Made by a program: the position numbers and the translations under genes
Shown: positions 26,787-36,828 of the stretch, piece by piece
Numbering within the stretch: the first letter of the stretch is position 1
Layout of the letters: each line of letters opens with the position of its first letter
NCBI GenBank assembly: GCA_022511225.1
Contig: JAFLRZ010000003.1
Coordinates: 1-64,000 of the forward strand
Direction: 5' to 3'
DNA: 64,000 nucleotides
Source: Eubacterium sp.
GTDB lineage: Bacteria > Bacillota > Clostridia > Oscillospirales > Acutalibacteraceae
The notes under the pieces: model-generated
What the model was told of the DNA's origin: nothing
Database searches by the model: none
What the model saw: only the letters and a program-made list of their open reading frames with translations

Positions 26787-26824
26787 AAAAAATCACGACC
26801 TGCAAATGCAAGTCGTGATTTTTT
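26787..26824 (-). terminator. Terminator of the inositol operon
   Basis: A perfect 13-base stem (26787-26799 with 26812-26824) containing tcacgac/gtcgtga and flanked by six A and six T, with a 12-base loop. It works in both directions; it ends the iolE transcript. Confidence 0.85.
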
Positions 26825-26879
26825 CTTGTCGCGATTCAATCCCCTCGGCGCAGTTATGCGCTTTTTCGGACTTATAGGA

Positions 26880-27779
26880 TTATAATCCTGTATTTTCTGC
26901 AATATACTTTCTTGCCTTTACTGCATACTCGAATGGGTTTGCCTTTGCAGGATCCTGCTCAGCCTCTACTACTACCCAGCCTTCGTAATTATTCTCAGCA
27001 AGAATGTCAAAAATAGGCTTGAAATCAACGTCGCCATCGCCCGGCACAGTGAACACACCTGCTCTTACTGCATCAAGGAATGACATATGATTTGGTACAA
27101 CCTGATTGTTGTAAACGTCAAGACGAACGTCCTTAAGGTGTACGTGCTTGATTCTGTTTATGTACTTTTTAAGTACGGGAACAGGGTCGATACCTGCAAA
27201 GGTAAGGTGACCTGAATCGAAAAGAAGATATACAAGCTCAGGATCGGTAAGCTCCATAAGCTTATCAATTTCTTCAACAGTCTGCACGCCTGTGCCCATA
27301 TGATGATGAACGGTGAAATACATACCCTTGCTCTTTGCATATGCACCCATTTCGTTGAAGCCTTTAACTACGATTTCCCACTGTTCGTCGGTATAATACG
27401 GCTTTTCATCAAGGATAGATTTTGTGAGGTCGCCCTGAATTGAATTGCCCTGCTCTGATACACCGACTACCCTTGCACCAAGCTTATAAAGCTTGTCGCA
27501 ATGAGCCTTGAAAGCCTCGATTGTTTCCTCATAAGGTCTTGAGGTGAGGAGTGATGAGAACCAAGCGTTGCAAATCTGAAGTCCTCTGATATCAAGATAA
27601 GGCTTAAGCTCGTCTGCATCGGCAGGATATTTGTTGCCGATTTCCGAGCCCTTGAAGCCTGCAAGTGCCATTTCGCTGATGCACTGCTCAAACGTATTTT
27701 CTGCACCAAGATCAGGCATATCGTCATTAGTCCAGCCGATTGGCGCAATAGCAAGTTTTACTTTGTTTGGATCAAGCAT
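26880..27779 (-). CDS. iolE: Inosose dehydratase-like TIM-barrel protein
   Basis: A protein of 299 residues of the AP-endonuclease-2/xylose-isomerase-like fold. [15 protein letters not shown] near the start, [28 protein letters not shown] and VEAEQDP follow the IolE pattern, including metal-binding His, Asp and Glu. IolE dehydrates 2-keto-myo-inositol. The ATG at 27779 is chosen by GGGAGA upstream; the longer start lacks a site. It follows iolD by 35 bases. Confidence 0.85.
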   Translation of the reverse strand: MLDPNKVKLAIAPIGWTNDDMPDLGAENTFEQCISEMALAGFKGSEIGNKYPADADELKPYLDIRGLQICNAWFSSLLTSRPYEETIEAFKAHCDKLYKLGARVVGVSEQGNSIQGDLTKSILDEKPYYTDEQWEIVVKGFNEMGAYAKSKGMYFTVHHHMGTGVQTVEEIDKLMELTDPELVYLLFDSGHLTFAGIDPVPVLKKYINRIKHVHLKDVRLDVYNNQVVPNHMSFLDAVRAGVFTVPGDGDVDFKPIFDILAENNYEGWVVVEAEQDPAKANPFEYAVKARKYIAENTGL

Positions 27780-27814
27780 TTTCTTTTCTCCCTTAGTCTG
27801 TTTTAGTATCACTA

Positions 27815-29668
27815 TTAATAATCAAATGTCTTTGCAATATTTTCCTGCATGTCGGCATAAGCTGCTGCTACTGTTTCGCTCTTTGAAACCTCTGCAACAC
27901 CGACTCTCCACCAGCTTTCAAAGCCGGGTGTCATAGTCTTTGGAAGCACCTTAATGTCGAAAAGGCAGGACTTTGTCTGCTTCTTTGCATCCTCAAGTGC
28001 GGCACGAAGCTCGTCAGAAGTACGGCAGGTGTAGCTCTTTGCGCCGTAGCCCTCTGCAATCTTAGCAAAATCGACGGTCATTTCAGCGCCGTCAAGCATA
28101 CCTGTTTCAGGATTTCTTGCTCTGAAAACTGTACCAAACGTGTCCGTACCCTGATTGTTCTGGAGGTTTTCGATACATCCCCAACCGAGATTATCAAATA
28201 CGCAGACGTTTATCTTCAGTCCCTCCTGAAGTGCAGTGTAAAGCTCACTATGTCCCATAAGGAAGGAGCCGTCACCGCAGAAGGTGTAGACCTCGCTTTC
28301 AGGCTTTGCAAGCTTTGCTCCGAGAGCGCCGTTCACCTCGTAACCCATATTTGAATAGCCGTATTCCATATGGTACGTGCCTCTGTCCTTAGGTCTGAAG
28401 AGTCTTTGCATATCACCCGGTAGTGAGCCGGCAGAGCCGAGAGCGATTGCATCGTCATCCATAAACTCATTGATGATGCCGAGTGCAAGTGTCTGGCTAA
28501 GGCCACCCTCAAGCTCGGTTGTGTAATATTCATCAACGATTGCGTCCCACTCTGCTTTTGCGGCAGAAATTTCGTCTGCATAAGCAGTCTTATATCCGTC
28601 ACAAGCATCAATAAGAGCATTGATTGCTTCCTTTGCGTCGGCAACGATTGCCTCAGCGTCCATCTTGTACGCATCAAACGGGCAGATGTTAATGCCAAGC
28701 ACCTTTCTGTTCTCATTAAAGAGCCATTTTGATGAAGTGGTGAAATCCGAGAAACGAGTGCCGACACCGATAACGAGATCGGCATCCCTTGCAATAACGT
28801 TGGCAGCCTTGCCGCCCGTTACACCGATGCCGCCGAGATTAAGCGGATGCTTCCAGTCAATAATACCTTTACCTGCCTGGGTTTCGGTAACAGGAATATT
28901 ATACTTCTCTGCAAATTCAAGAAGCTCTTTTTCGGCACCGCTGTATCTTACACCGCCGCCGCAAACGATAATCGGCTTCTTTGCATTTTTAACTGCTTCT
29001 GCGGCTCTTTCAAGCTGAGCGGAGGAAATAGGTCTTCTGTCCATATGCCATACGCGCTTAGCGAGGAAGTGGTCGGGATAATCGTAAGCCTCACCCTCAA
29101 CGTCCTGCGGCATTGCAAGGCATACTGCGCCTGTATCGGCAGGGTCTGTGAGAACTCTCATAGCGTTTAAGCAGGCAGTCATTAACTGCTCAGGGCGAAC
29201 GATTCTGTCAAAATAATGGCATACGCCCTTGAATGAGTCTGTAACTGTTCTGCCGTAATTATCAAAAAACTCTGCCTGCTGTAAAACAGGATCAGGCTGA
29301 CGGCAAGCAAAGGTGTCACCCGGAAGAACTAAAAGCGGAATTCTGTTTGCAGTTGCACAGCCGCAGGCTGTTACCATATTTGTTGCGCCCGGTCCGATAG
29401 AAGAAACGCAGGGAATGATTGCCTTTCTGTCCATCTGCTTTGCATAAGCAACAGCGGCAAGAGCCATATTCTGCTCGTTTTTGCCCTGATAAAATGTAAG
29501 GTTGTGACCGCCCTGCTCCAAAGCCTGACCGACACCTACAACACAGCCGTGACCGAAAATACCGAATATGCCGTTTACAAACTTTGTTTCAACGCCGTCA
29601 CACTCGATATACTGATTGTCAAGGAACTGAACAAGTGCCTGTGACATTGTAAGTCTTGTTCTTTTCAT
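27815..29668 (-). CDS. iolD: Trihydroxycyclohexane-1,2-dione hydrolase (TPP-dependent)
   Basis: A protein of 617 residues with the three domains of the acetolactate-synthase/IolD family. The catalytic Glu lies in an N-terminal [12 protein letters not shown] context, and the TPP/Mg motif [12 protein letters not shown] is near 466. It opens the ring of the diketo intermediate in myo-inositol breakdown. Its position between iolG and iolE supports IolD over other TPP enzymes. AGAGAGGAA precedes the ATG. Confidence 0.9.
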   Translation of the reverse strand: MKRTRLTMSQALVQFLDNQYIECDGVETKFVNGIFGIFGHGCVVGVGQALEQGGHNLTFYQGKNEQNMALAAVAYAKQMDRKAIIPCVSSIGPGATNMVTACGCATANRIPLLVLPGDTFACRQPDPVLQQAEFFDNYGRTVTDSFKGVCHYFDRIVRPEQLMTACLNAMRVLTDPADTGAVCLAMPQDVEGEAYDYPDHFLAKRVWHMDRRPISSAQLERAAEAVKNAKKPIIVCGGGVRYSGAEKELLEFAEKYNIPVTETQAGKGIIDWKHPLNLGGIGVTGGKAANVIARDADLVIGVGTRFSDFTTSSKWLFNENRKVLGINICPFDAYKMDAEAIVADAKEAINALIDACDGYKTAYADEISAAKAEWDAIVDEYYTTELEGGLSQTLALGIINEFMDDDAIALGSAGSLPGDMQRLFRPKDRGTYHMEYGYSNMGYEVNGALGAKLAKPESEVYTFCGDGSFLMGHSELYTALQEGLKINVCVFDNLGWGCIENLQNNQGTDTFGTVFRARNPETGMLDGAEMTVDFAKIAEGYGAKSYTCRTSDELRAALEDAKKQTKSCLFDIKVLPKTMTPGFESWWRVGVAEVSKSETVAAAYADMQENIAKTFDY

Positions 29669-29696
29669 AGCTTAATTCCTCTCTGAAAATTATAAA

Positions 29697-30710
29697 TTAG
29701 CACTCGATTTCCGAAAGCTTAACAGGTCTGTTTTCAGCAACGGAAAGCTTTGCAGCAAGACCAAGACGAAGAGCCTCAAGACCGTCATTAACAGTAGTTT
29801 TTGTAGCCTTATCATTAACAACGCAGTCGATAAACTCTGTCATTTCGTCAGTAAATGACTGCATATATCTCTCAAGGAAGAAGTAGAGAGGCTTGTCGGT
29901 TACAGCGCCGTTTTCGTCAATAAATTCAACGTTTGTAGGAGTGTCGTTAGCGGCACTTGCCTGACCCTTCTTGCCAAATACCTCAAGTCGCTGATCATAG
30001 CCGTAAGCAGCCTTGCGGCAGTTATCAATAACACCGATTGCACCGCTCTTGAACTTAAGAGCAACGAGTGCTGTATCAACGTCGCCTGCCTCGCCGATAG
30101 CAGGGTCAACCGTTACTGCTGCATTAGCATAAACCTCGTCAACCTCACCGCCGATAAAGCGAGCCATATCAAAATCATGAACAGTCATATCAAGGAAGAT
30201 TCCGCCTGAAACCTTAACGTAAGAAATTGGGGGTGGTTCCGGGTCGCGTGATGTGATTTTGATTGTCTGAAGCTCACCGAGCTTGCCCTTGTTAGCAAGA
30301 TCCTTGATGTATGCAAAGTTGTGGTCATATCTGCGGTTAAAGCCTATCTGAAGCTTAACACCTGCTTCGTTTACGGCGTCAATAACTGCCTTGATTTTTG
30401 CAATTGTAAGATCAACAGGCTTTTCGCAGAAGATGTGCTTGCCTGCCTTAGCTGCCTCAATAGCAATATCTGCGTGTGTATCTGTTGAAGAGCAGATGAG
30501 AACTGCCGTAATCTCAGGATTGTTAAGAATCTCGTGATAATCCTCATAGTAGTTTGGAATACCTAAATCCTCGGCAACCTTCTTTGCACCCTCAACGTAA
30601 ATGTCCGAAATTGCAACGATTTCTGCCTGCGGGATATGGTACGTAATTGATTTTGCGTGTACCTGACCGATACGACCGGCACCGATGATGCCAACCTTAA
30701 GCTTTGCCAT
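29697..30710 (-). CDS. iolG: Inositol 2-dehydrogenase
   Basis: A protein of 337 residues of the Gfo/Idh/MocA family: Rossmann motif GAGRIGQVHAKS at 10-21, EKPVDLT near 97 with the conserved Lys, and HDFDMARFI near 177 with the catalytic Asp/His. It oxidises myo-inositol to 2-keto-inositol with NAD+. It is the first gene of the iolG-iolD-iolE unit. No iolA, iolB, iolC, iolJ or inositol transporter is next to it. Confidence 0.9.
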   Translation of the reverse strand: MAKLKVGIIGAGRIGQVHAKSITYHIPQAEIVAISDIYVEGAKKVAEDLGIPNYYEDYHEILNNPEITAVLICSSTDTHADIAIEAAKAGKHIFCEKPVDLTIAKIKAVIDAVNEAGVKLQIGFNRRYDHNFAYIKDLANKGKLGELQTIKITSRDPEPPPISYVKVSGGIFLDMTVHDFDMARFIGGEVDEVYANAAVTVDPAIGEAGDVDTALVALKFKSGAIGVIDNCRKAAYGYDQRLEVFGKKGQASAANDTPTNVEFIDENGAVTDKPLYFFLERYMQSFTDEMTEFIDCVVNDKATKTTVNDGLEALRLGLAAKLSVAENRPVKLSEIEC

Positions 30711-30769
30711 ATTTTTTACCTCACAAATAATTATTTTTTGTTTTCACTGCTTTTAGCAGCACCATAATG

Positions 30770-30798
30770 ATATTAGCATATAAGCAAAAATAATTCAA
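30770..30798 (-). promoter_or_regulatory. Sigma-A promoter of iolG-iolD-iolE
   Basis: On the minus strand TTGAAT (30798-30793), 17 bases, TAATAT (30775-30770). It lies back to back with the plus-strand promoter at 30836. Confidence 0.6.
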
Positions 30799-30835
30799 CA
30801 TACTAAACAAATAAAATTATATAAAATTAATAAAG

Positions 30836-30864
30836 TTGCAAATATATGGAATTATATGTATAAT
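30836..30864 (+). promoter_or_regulatory. Sigma-A promoter of the TSCPD-GH36 unit
   Basis: TTGCAA (30836-30841), 17 bases, TATAAT (30859-30864), 45 bases before the first start codon. Confidence 0.7.
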
Positions 30865-30908
30865 AGGAACAGAACTTTAAATATGGCTTTGAAAACGGAG
30901 GATAAAAA

Positions 30909-31163
30909 ATGCAATACACATACAGCCCAACAGGTATTTGTGCAAATACTATTATAATTGATATTAACGATGACGAAACTATAAATGAGGTTAGATTTGT
31001 CGGTGGATGCCACGGAAATACTCAGGGTGTTGCCGCTCTCGCAAAGGGCAGAAACATTGACGAGGTCATAGAGTCGCTCAAAGGAATTGACTGCCGAGGC
31101 AGAGGCACCTCCTGCCCTGATCAGCTTGCTAAAGCTCTGGAGCTCATCAAAGAAGAATTTTAG
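30909..31163 (+). CDS. TSCPD-domain protein (TIGR03905 type)
   Basis: A protein of 84 residues. The conserved GGCHGN and the C-terminal CRGRGTSCPDQLAKAL give the domain its name. It also occurs fused to ribonucleotide reductases, where it may bind metal. On its own the function is not established; a role in metal or nucleotide binding is inference. CGGAGG lies before the ATG. The next gene begins 13 bases later, though the two are not related in function that I can see. Confidence 0.85.
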   Translation: MQYTYSPTGICANTIIIDINDDETINEVRFVGGCHGNTQGVAALAKGRNIDEVIESLKGIDCRGRGTSCPDQLAKALELIKEEF

Positions 31164-31176
31164 TGAGGTTAAAACT

Positions 31177-33519
31177 ATGTTTAGACTTGAAAGCAGAATT
31201 CTGCAAAGAGAATTTAAGGTGCACGAGGGTACTCTTTATGCCTCGCAGATCAGAAACACTCTTTCGGGTATGGATCTCGTGCCTGACGGAAACAGTGTTG
31301 AATTTTTGTTTCATTTTACCGATGGCAGTGAGTTTTCTTCAAAGGGACTTACCGTTGCCGATGCAAAGCAGGAAAACGGCAGACTTTCGTTCACCTTTAA
31401 CGAATGTGACGGGATGATTGTAACGATGTCCTTCTGGCCGGGAGAGGACGGAAATACGCTTAAAAAGCAGATTTCCTTCATCCAGAACAACACCAAGGTA
31501 ATCGACTACGTTATGCTCGAAAATATCGGCATAGTAAATTCAGAGGCTCATTTCAGTGTGCCTGTTGACGTTGAAGACGAAGAGCTTACATCTCACATTA
31601 TGTCGCTCGGTCAGCCGTTTTACATTGACAGCCTTTTCTTCGGCTGTGAATTTCCTGCCACCGAAAACAATATCGTTTACGGCGTAGGACAGGTTAAATA
31701 CTATCTCGGTGAGCACGTTGACGGAGAATTCTTCTGCCCTGTTACGGTTGTGGGCGGTGCAAAAAGCAACAATCTTGTCGACGTGCAAAAGGCGTTTCAC
31801 AGGTATATTGACGATATTGCCCAGAAGAACGACATCAGAATTCAGTACAATAGCTGGTATGACTATATGCTGAATATTGATGCCGATAATGTTGAGCGTT
31901 CATTTTTTGAAGTAGAAAAAAATTTGTCAAAATACGGAATTGAGCCTATCGATGCATACGTACTTGATGACGGCTGGAACAACTACAAGGCTGATTTCTG
32001 GAGCTTTAACAAAAAATTTCCCAACAAGCTCTATGACATTTCACAGCTTACAGAAAAAATTAATTCACACGTCGGCTTATGGCTCGGTCCGAGGGGCGGA
32101 TATAATTCTCAGGGCAAATTTGCAAAGAGAATTGAGAAAGCAGGACTCGGAGCATACAATGCTTCTTCAAACGATATATGTATAGCCGACAAGGCGTATA
32201 TAAATAACATAAAAGGCTTTCTTCTTAAAGCAACGAAAGAATTTGATATAAGCTACTGGAAGCTTGACGGCTTCTGCCTTCATCCGTGCACAAATTCAAA
32301 GCACGATCATATAGTCGGCGGAGAAAACGATATGCACTACTACACTGAGCTATGGGAAAACTGGATTGACATTATCAAGTCGGTCAGAAAGCAGAGAAAG
32401 GCTCAGGGCAAGGATTTATGGATAAATATGACCTGCTACGTCAATCCGTCACCGTGGTGGCTTCAGTACGTAAACAGCATATGGCTTCAAAACAGCAGTG
32501 ATATCGGCTTTTGCGACAATCAGGAAAACCAGTCAAAGCTCGATGCCGAGATAACGTACCGTGACAGCAGATACTATAATCTTCTTTGCACAAGAGCGTG
32601 CCAGCTTCCTCAAAGCTACATCTACAATCACGAGCCTATATACGGCACTCAGGCAAAGGTGAGCTATACTGACGAGGAATTTGAAAAATATCTTTACTTC
32701 AACGCCTGCAGAGGACAGGCTCTTAACGAGCTTCACATAAGCTACAGTATGATGAACAAATCAAAGTGGCGCATACTCTCAAACGTTATCAACTGGCAGA
32801 AGGCTAATTTTGATATACTTCGCAACTCAAAATTTATAGGCGGTAATCCTGCCGAAAACAACATTTACGGCTACTTCTGCTGGAATGATGACAGCGACGG
32901 CATTATTGCTCTTCGTAATCCTACAAACGAAAAAACGGCACTGACACTCACTTTCAACAAGCTTATGGGCTGTCCCGAGGATATGAAAAATGTGCAGAGA
33001 TACAACGTATTTAACTCTTCACCCGAAAGCTTTGACAGCTATTCATACGGCGACAAGCTTGATTTAACTCTTCGTCCGTTTGAAATCAAAATTATTCAGT
33101 TCGGCAAAAAGGACAGACGCTTCTATCCCGAGCATACCGATGACTTTACAATCTCATTTATTTACAAGGGTGAGGAAAATATCACCATTGCAGAAAATGA
33201 AGATATATCAATTAAGATTAATAACGGCAAGGTAAGTGTAAGGTGCGACAGCTGTGAGCTTAATTCTGACAGTCTGATTAACTCAGGTGAGCACAAGCTG
33301 ACTATTGTAAGAGAGAAAAATCTGCTTCTTAAGCTTTATATTGACAAGCACCTTGACTGCTCAAGCTATAGCAAAAATGCCAAAAAGAAAATCAATCTCG
33401 TAATAGACAGCAACGCTGAGGAATTTACGGTAATTGAAAAAGCAACTCCTTATGACGAAATTATAAGCCTTAAGGGAATATTAAGACAATCAGGCAAAAG
33501 GATAAAGGGAACTAAGTAA
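31177..33519 (+). CDS. GH36-like alpha-galactosidase
   Basis: A protein of 780 residues. An N-terminal beta domain (about 1-210), a TIM barrel with YVLDDGW near 262, and YWKLDGF with the likely nucleophile Asp364, then the likely acid/base Asp442 in SSDIGF. A C-terminal beta region follows, and the last 150 residues form an extra lamin-G/jelly-roll-like segment. No signal peptide, so it works in the cytoplasm on imported oligosaccharides such as raffinose-type sugars. The start at 31177 uses GAGG at 31165-31168. The GPH transporter two genes later fits sugar uptake. Confidence 0.75.
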   Translation: MFRLESRILQREFKVHEGTLYASQIRNTLSGMDLVPDGNSVEFLFHFTDGSEFSSKGLTVADAKQENGRLSFTFNECDGMIVTMSFWPGEDGNTLKKQISFIQNNTKVIDYVMLENIGIVNSEAHFSVPVDVEDEELTSHIMSLGQPFYIDSLFFGCEFPATENNIVYGVGQVKYYLGEHVDGEFFCPVTVVGGAKSNNLVDVQKAFHRYIDDIAQKNDIRIQYNSWYDYMLNIDADNVERSFFEVEKNLSKYGIEPIDAYVLDDGWNNYKADFWSFNKKFPNKLYDISQLTEKINSHVGLWLGPRGGYNSQGKFAKRIEKAGLGAYNASSNDICIADKAYINNIKGFLLKATKEFDISYWKLDGFCLHPCTNSKHDHIVGGENDMHYYTELWENWIDIIKSVRKQRKAQGKDLWINMTCYVNPSPWWLQYVNSIWLQNSSDIGFCDNQENQSKLDAEITYRDSRYYNLLCTRACQLPQSYIYNHEPIYGTQAKVSYTDEEFEKYLYFNACRGQALNELHISYSMMNKSKWRILSNVINWQKANFDILRNSKFIGGNPAENNIYGYFCWNDDSDGIIALRNPTNEKTALTLTFNKLMGCPEDMKNVQRYNVFNSSPESFDSYSYGDKLDLTLRPFEIKIIQFGKKDRRFYPEHTDDFTISFIYKGEENITIAENEDISIKINNGKVSVRCDSCELNSDSLINSGEHKLTIVREKNLLLKLYIDKHLDCSSYSKNAKKKINLVIDSNAEEFTVIEKATPYDEIISLKGILRQSGKRIKGTK

Positions 33520-33520
33520 T

Positions 33521-34378
33521 ATGAAATGTACCAAATGCGGCAAGGATACATTAATAAAATCAGGTGACTGGTACACTTGTCTTAACTGCGGTGCTGTAAT
33601 ATTTGACACAAGAGTAAGCACCAACGCAGGTATAAGTCCTACCCGTGAAATTGAACGGTTAGAAAAGGAGCGCAAACTTGCAAAAGAAGCCGCTCCTCCT
33701 GAAAGGCAGCCAAAGCAGACCGCAGTTAAAAGGAATGGCGACTCAAAGAAGCCTGAAGAACCTGAAAAGCTTAAAAATCCTGAAAAGTCCGAAAAATCTG
33801 CCAAACCTAAAAAGCAAAAAACGCAAAAGAGCAAAATGAATGAAGCAATAGAATTTTTAGCTCCTATTGTGGCGGCATTCGTTTTAGCCTTGCTGCTTCG
33901 CACATTCGTTTTTGCTAACGCACAGGTTCCCACAGGCTCAATGCTCAACACTATTCAAATGGGCGATCACATTATTGCAAGCAGACTTTCGTACGTAATT
34001 GATGATCCTGAAAGATATGACATTGTAATTTTTGAATATCCCGACTGGGAATTTGACAGCTCGTACAAGGAAAAAACGTATTTTGTAAAACGAGTTATAG
34101 GTCTGCCGAATGAAACGGTAGAAATTATATCGGGAACGGTATACGTAACTACGGCTGAGGGCGAAACGATTGAGCTCGACGACAGCTACGTGACCAACTG
34201 TATTCCCTATGGCGATTACGGACCGTTCGAAGTTCCCGAAGGCTGTTACTTTATGATGGGCGACAACAGAAATAACAGTCACGACTCACGCTTTTGGAAG
34301 CACAAGTACGTATCCAAGGACAAAATTTTAGGAAAAGTAAAATTCAAATATTACCCCGGCATAAGTAAAATAGAATAG
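33521..34378 (+). CDS. lepB: Signal peptidase I with N-terminal zinc ribbon
   Basis: A protein of 285 residues. Residues 1-26 form a zinc ribbon with C3, C6, C20 and C23. A highly charged Lys/Glu/Pro linker spans about 45-105. One membrane helix (about 109-131) is followed by the S26 peptidase domain with nucleophile Ser140 in PTGSML, general base Lys190 in FVKRVIG and the GDNRNNSHDSR box near 245. It removes signal peptides outside the membrane; the ribbon and linker lie in the cytoplasm. The usual family length is about 170-200, so about 100 residues are extra. The ATG is two bases after the GH36 stop. Confidence 0.9.
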   Translation: MKCTKCGKDTLIKSGDWYTCLNCGAVIFDTRVSTNAGISPTREIERLEKERKLAKEAAPPERQPKQTAVKRNGDSKKPEEPEKLKNPEKSEKSAKPKKQKTQKSKMNEAIEFLAPIVAAFVLALLLRTFVFANAQVPTGSMLNTIQMGDHIIASRLSYVIDDPERYDIVIFEYPDWEFDSSYKEKTYFVKRVIGLPNETVEIISGTVYVTTAEGETIELDDSYVTNCIPYGDYGPFEVPEGCYFMMGDNRNNSHDSRFWKHKYVSKDKILGKVKFKYYPGISKIE

Positions 34379-34388
34379 GAGAGAAAAT

Positions 34389-35876
34389 ATGAACAATACT
34401 AAATACGTTTCCAATAACGAAAAATGGGCATTCAGCCTCGGTGCGCTCGGTCAGGGTATGATATACGCTATGATGTCAAGCTATATCAGCGACTACTATC
34501 TTAACGTATTACAGCTTGCTCCAATGTTTGTTCTGCTTCTTATGCTTCTGGCAAGAATATGGGATGCGATAAACGATCCGCTTATGGGTATGATTATCGA
34601 CAGGCGCACCACCAAATTCGGAAAGATGAAGCCGTACATACTTTTTGCTTCTCTGCCTATTGCGGCACTTACAATTCTTATGTACCTGAGTCCCAATCTC
34701 AGTACAGGCGCACTTATGGTATACTCAGCAGTAGTATACGTTGTGTGGGGTATGGTTTACACAATGGCAGACGTTCCGTTCTGGGGACTTCCGAACGTGC
34801 TTACACCGAATCCCGAGGAAAGAAGTGCAACAATTTCATTCAGCAGAATATTCAACGGTATCGGCTCTGCCGTGCCTGAGGTGCTTTTCCTCGTAATCGG
34901 TCTTGTTCTGCCGAACATTTTAGGCACGTCTGACGGACTTCAGTACAACAAAACGAAATATCTTATTATGGCGATATTCACCGTTGCAATAGGTACTGTA
35001 TTATATTCACGCACATATTTTCATATTAAAGAAAGGGTCGTTATTCCCGACGTTAAGCCTGTAAAGGGTGAACCGTCAAGACTTTCAAGAATATTCAGAT
35101 GCAAGCCGTTAATGCTCGTAGTTGCAACCGGCGTGCTTTCAAGCGGAAGATATATGGTTCAGACTGCCGCTATCCACGTTGCAAGATATGCATTTTATAT
35201 CGGTGAGCCGCTTGATAATATGACAGACGCACAGCGTGTTGCCGCTATTGAGGCGAGTGTTTCGTCTGTAAAGACTATTTTTCAGGTTTGCGCAGTAGTC
35301 GGTATGTTCGGCACAATGCTCTTTATGCCAATGCTGATGAAGAAGTTTGACTACAAGAAAATTGTAATTACAACCTGCCTCGGTGGCTTTGCGGCAAGTA
35401 TATTCACCACTCTTGTCGGTTGGTTTACAATGAATCTTTATATCTGTATTCCGTTCATACTCATTTCAAGCATACCTCTCGGCGTGCTCAACGTTGTTAC
35501 GTATGCAATGATTTGCGACTGCCTTGATTATATGGAGCTTAAAACAGGTTTCAGGGACAATGCTCTCGGCTCAGCCTGTCAGGGCTTCGTTAACAAGCTT
35601 GGTAATGCGCTTGCAACGTCAAGCATAGTAATAATGTATATGTTTATCGGATTAGAGCCTGAAAAAATGCTTTCATCAGACGTTATCATTGCGGCAACCG
35701 ACCTTGCAATCAATCAGCGTTTTGCCATGTTCTCGCTCGTTTCCGTTGTGCCGGGTATAAGCCTGCTTCTGTGCGCAATACCTATGTTCTTCTACAAAAT
35801 AAGCGGTGACCAGAAAAAGCAGATGCAAAAGGATTTAGAAGAAGCAAGACAGAAGAAAGGAATAGTGATTGAATAA
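34389..35876 (+). CDS. GPH-family sugar:cation symporter (MFS)
   Basis: A protein of 495 residues with twelve hydrophobic segments. The motif ARIWDAINDPLMGMIIDR near 55-72 and WGMVYTMADVPFWGLPN near 118-134 identify the glycoside-pentoside-hexuronide symporter family. It imports a sugar or glycoside with H+ or Na+. The GH36 gene two positions upstream suggests an alpha-galactoside. AGGAGAG precedes the ATG; the stop overlaps the next start. Confidence 0.88.
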   Translation: MNNTKYVSNNEKWAFSLGALGQGMIYAMMSSYISDYYLNVLQLAPMFVLLLMLLARIWDAINDPLMGMIIDRRTTKFGKMKPYILFASLPIAALTILMYLSPNLSTGALMVYSAVVYVVWGMVYTMADVPFWGLPNVLTPNPEERSATISFSRIFNGIGSAVPEVLFLVIGLVLPNILGTSDGLQYNKTKYLIMAIFTVAIGTVLYSRTYFHIKERVVIPDVKPVKGEPSRLSRIFRCKPLMLVVATGVLSSGRYMVQTAAIHVARYAFYIGEPLDNMTDAQRVAAIEASVSSVKTIFQVCAVVGMFGTMLFMPMLMKKFDYKKIVITTCLGGFAASIFTTLVGWFTMNLYICIPFILISSIPLGVLNVVTYAMICDCLDYMELKTGFRDNALGSACQGFVNKLGNALATSSIVIMYMFIGLEPEKMLSSDVIIAATDLAINQRFAMFSLVSVVPGISLLLCAIPMFFYKISGDQKKQMQKDLEEARQKKGIVIE

Positions 35877-36817
35877 TGAATAAAAAACTATTAGCCTTAG
35901 GAGCCGTTACGGGTGTTGCAGTCGGAATGGCAATCCACGGCTATCTTGACGTAATGTACAAGGAAACTATCCCTGCCGGCTTGTTCAAAAGACTTGCAAA
36001 CAAAGCAAACGATAAGTCTATGGAGGCTTTCGGTAGATACACCGAGGAAAACAAAAAATGGGTTGATGCTCAGGATATTGAAATTATCGATATGCAAAGC
36101 GACCGCGGTTATATGCTTAAAGGCTATCTGCTCAGTGCCAAGGAGAAAAGCAACGTCTTTGTCCTTTTTGCTCACGGCTACAGAGCCGATCACAACGGCG
36201 ACCCTATTAATTTTGAAAAATACTATTACGATAAGGGATATAATTTTATGTCCGTAGATCACACCGCGGCAGGTGAGTCGGGCGGTGATTTCGTAGGCTT
36301 TGACTATTTCGAATCACAGGATATGCTCAAATGGATTGATTATATCGTAAGCCGTTTCGGTGAGGATATAAAAATAATTCTTCACGGTGTGTCAATGGGC
36401 GGTGCCACAGTATGCAAAATGGCAGATCAGGTGCCGAAGCAGGTCAGACTGATTGTTTCGGACTGTGCTTACACGAGTGCACTTGACCAGTTTGACGAAA
36501 CTGCACGAAGCACGGGAATACCGAGAACAAAAGAGCTTCTCAGCGTATTTAACTTTATGAACAAGCACCTTGCAGGCTTTGATTTGGAGCACACTAACGT
36601 AAGACCGCACGTTATTTCTGCGAGAGTACCTATGCTCTTCGTTCACGGTGGAAGTGATGATTTTGTGCCTACCAAAATGGGTTATGAGCTATACGGCTTG
36701 TGTCAGGCTGAAAAGGATTTGCTCATAGTTGACGGTGCAGAGCACGCACAGAGCATTATGATAGGCTACGACGAATACACTGCAAAGCTTGATGAATTTA
36801 TTAAAAAACATTTATAA
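35876..36817 (+). CDS. Alpha/beta hydrolase
   Basis: A protein of 313 residues. A hydrophobic N-terminal segment (about 5-25), HGYRADH with the oxyanion region near 98, nucleophile Ser in GVSMGGA near 170, Asp in GGSDDFVP near 259 and His in GAEHAQS near 289 make a full triad. Relatives are cytosolic or membrane-bound esterases and peptidases; the substrate is unknown. It shares one base with the transporter (TAATG), so it is translationally coupled. Confidence 0.85.
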   Translation: MNKKLLALGAVTGVAVGMAIHGYLDVMYKETIPAGLFKRLANKANDKSMEAFGRYTEENKKWVDAQDIEIIDMQSDRGYMLKGYLLSAKEKSNVFVLFAHGYRADHNGDPINFEKYYYDKGYNFMSVDHTAAGESGGDFVGFDYFESQDMLKWIDYIVSRFGEDIKIILHGVSMGGATVCKMADQVPKQVRLIVSDCAYTSALDQFDETARSTGIPRTKELLSVFNFMNKHLAGFDLEHTNVRPHVISARVPMLFVHGGSDDFVPTKMGYELYGLCQAEKDLLIVDGAEHAQSIMIGYDEYTAKLDEFIKKHL

Positions 36818-36828
36818 GGAGTAAAATT

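Noticed and set aside
31087-31176. Longer N terminus for the GH36 protein
   Set aside because: It would overlap the TSCPD gene in another frame and has no ribosome site; ATG at 31177 has GAGG upstream.
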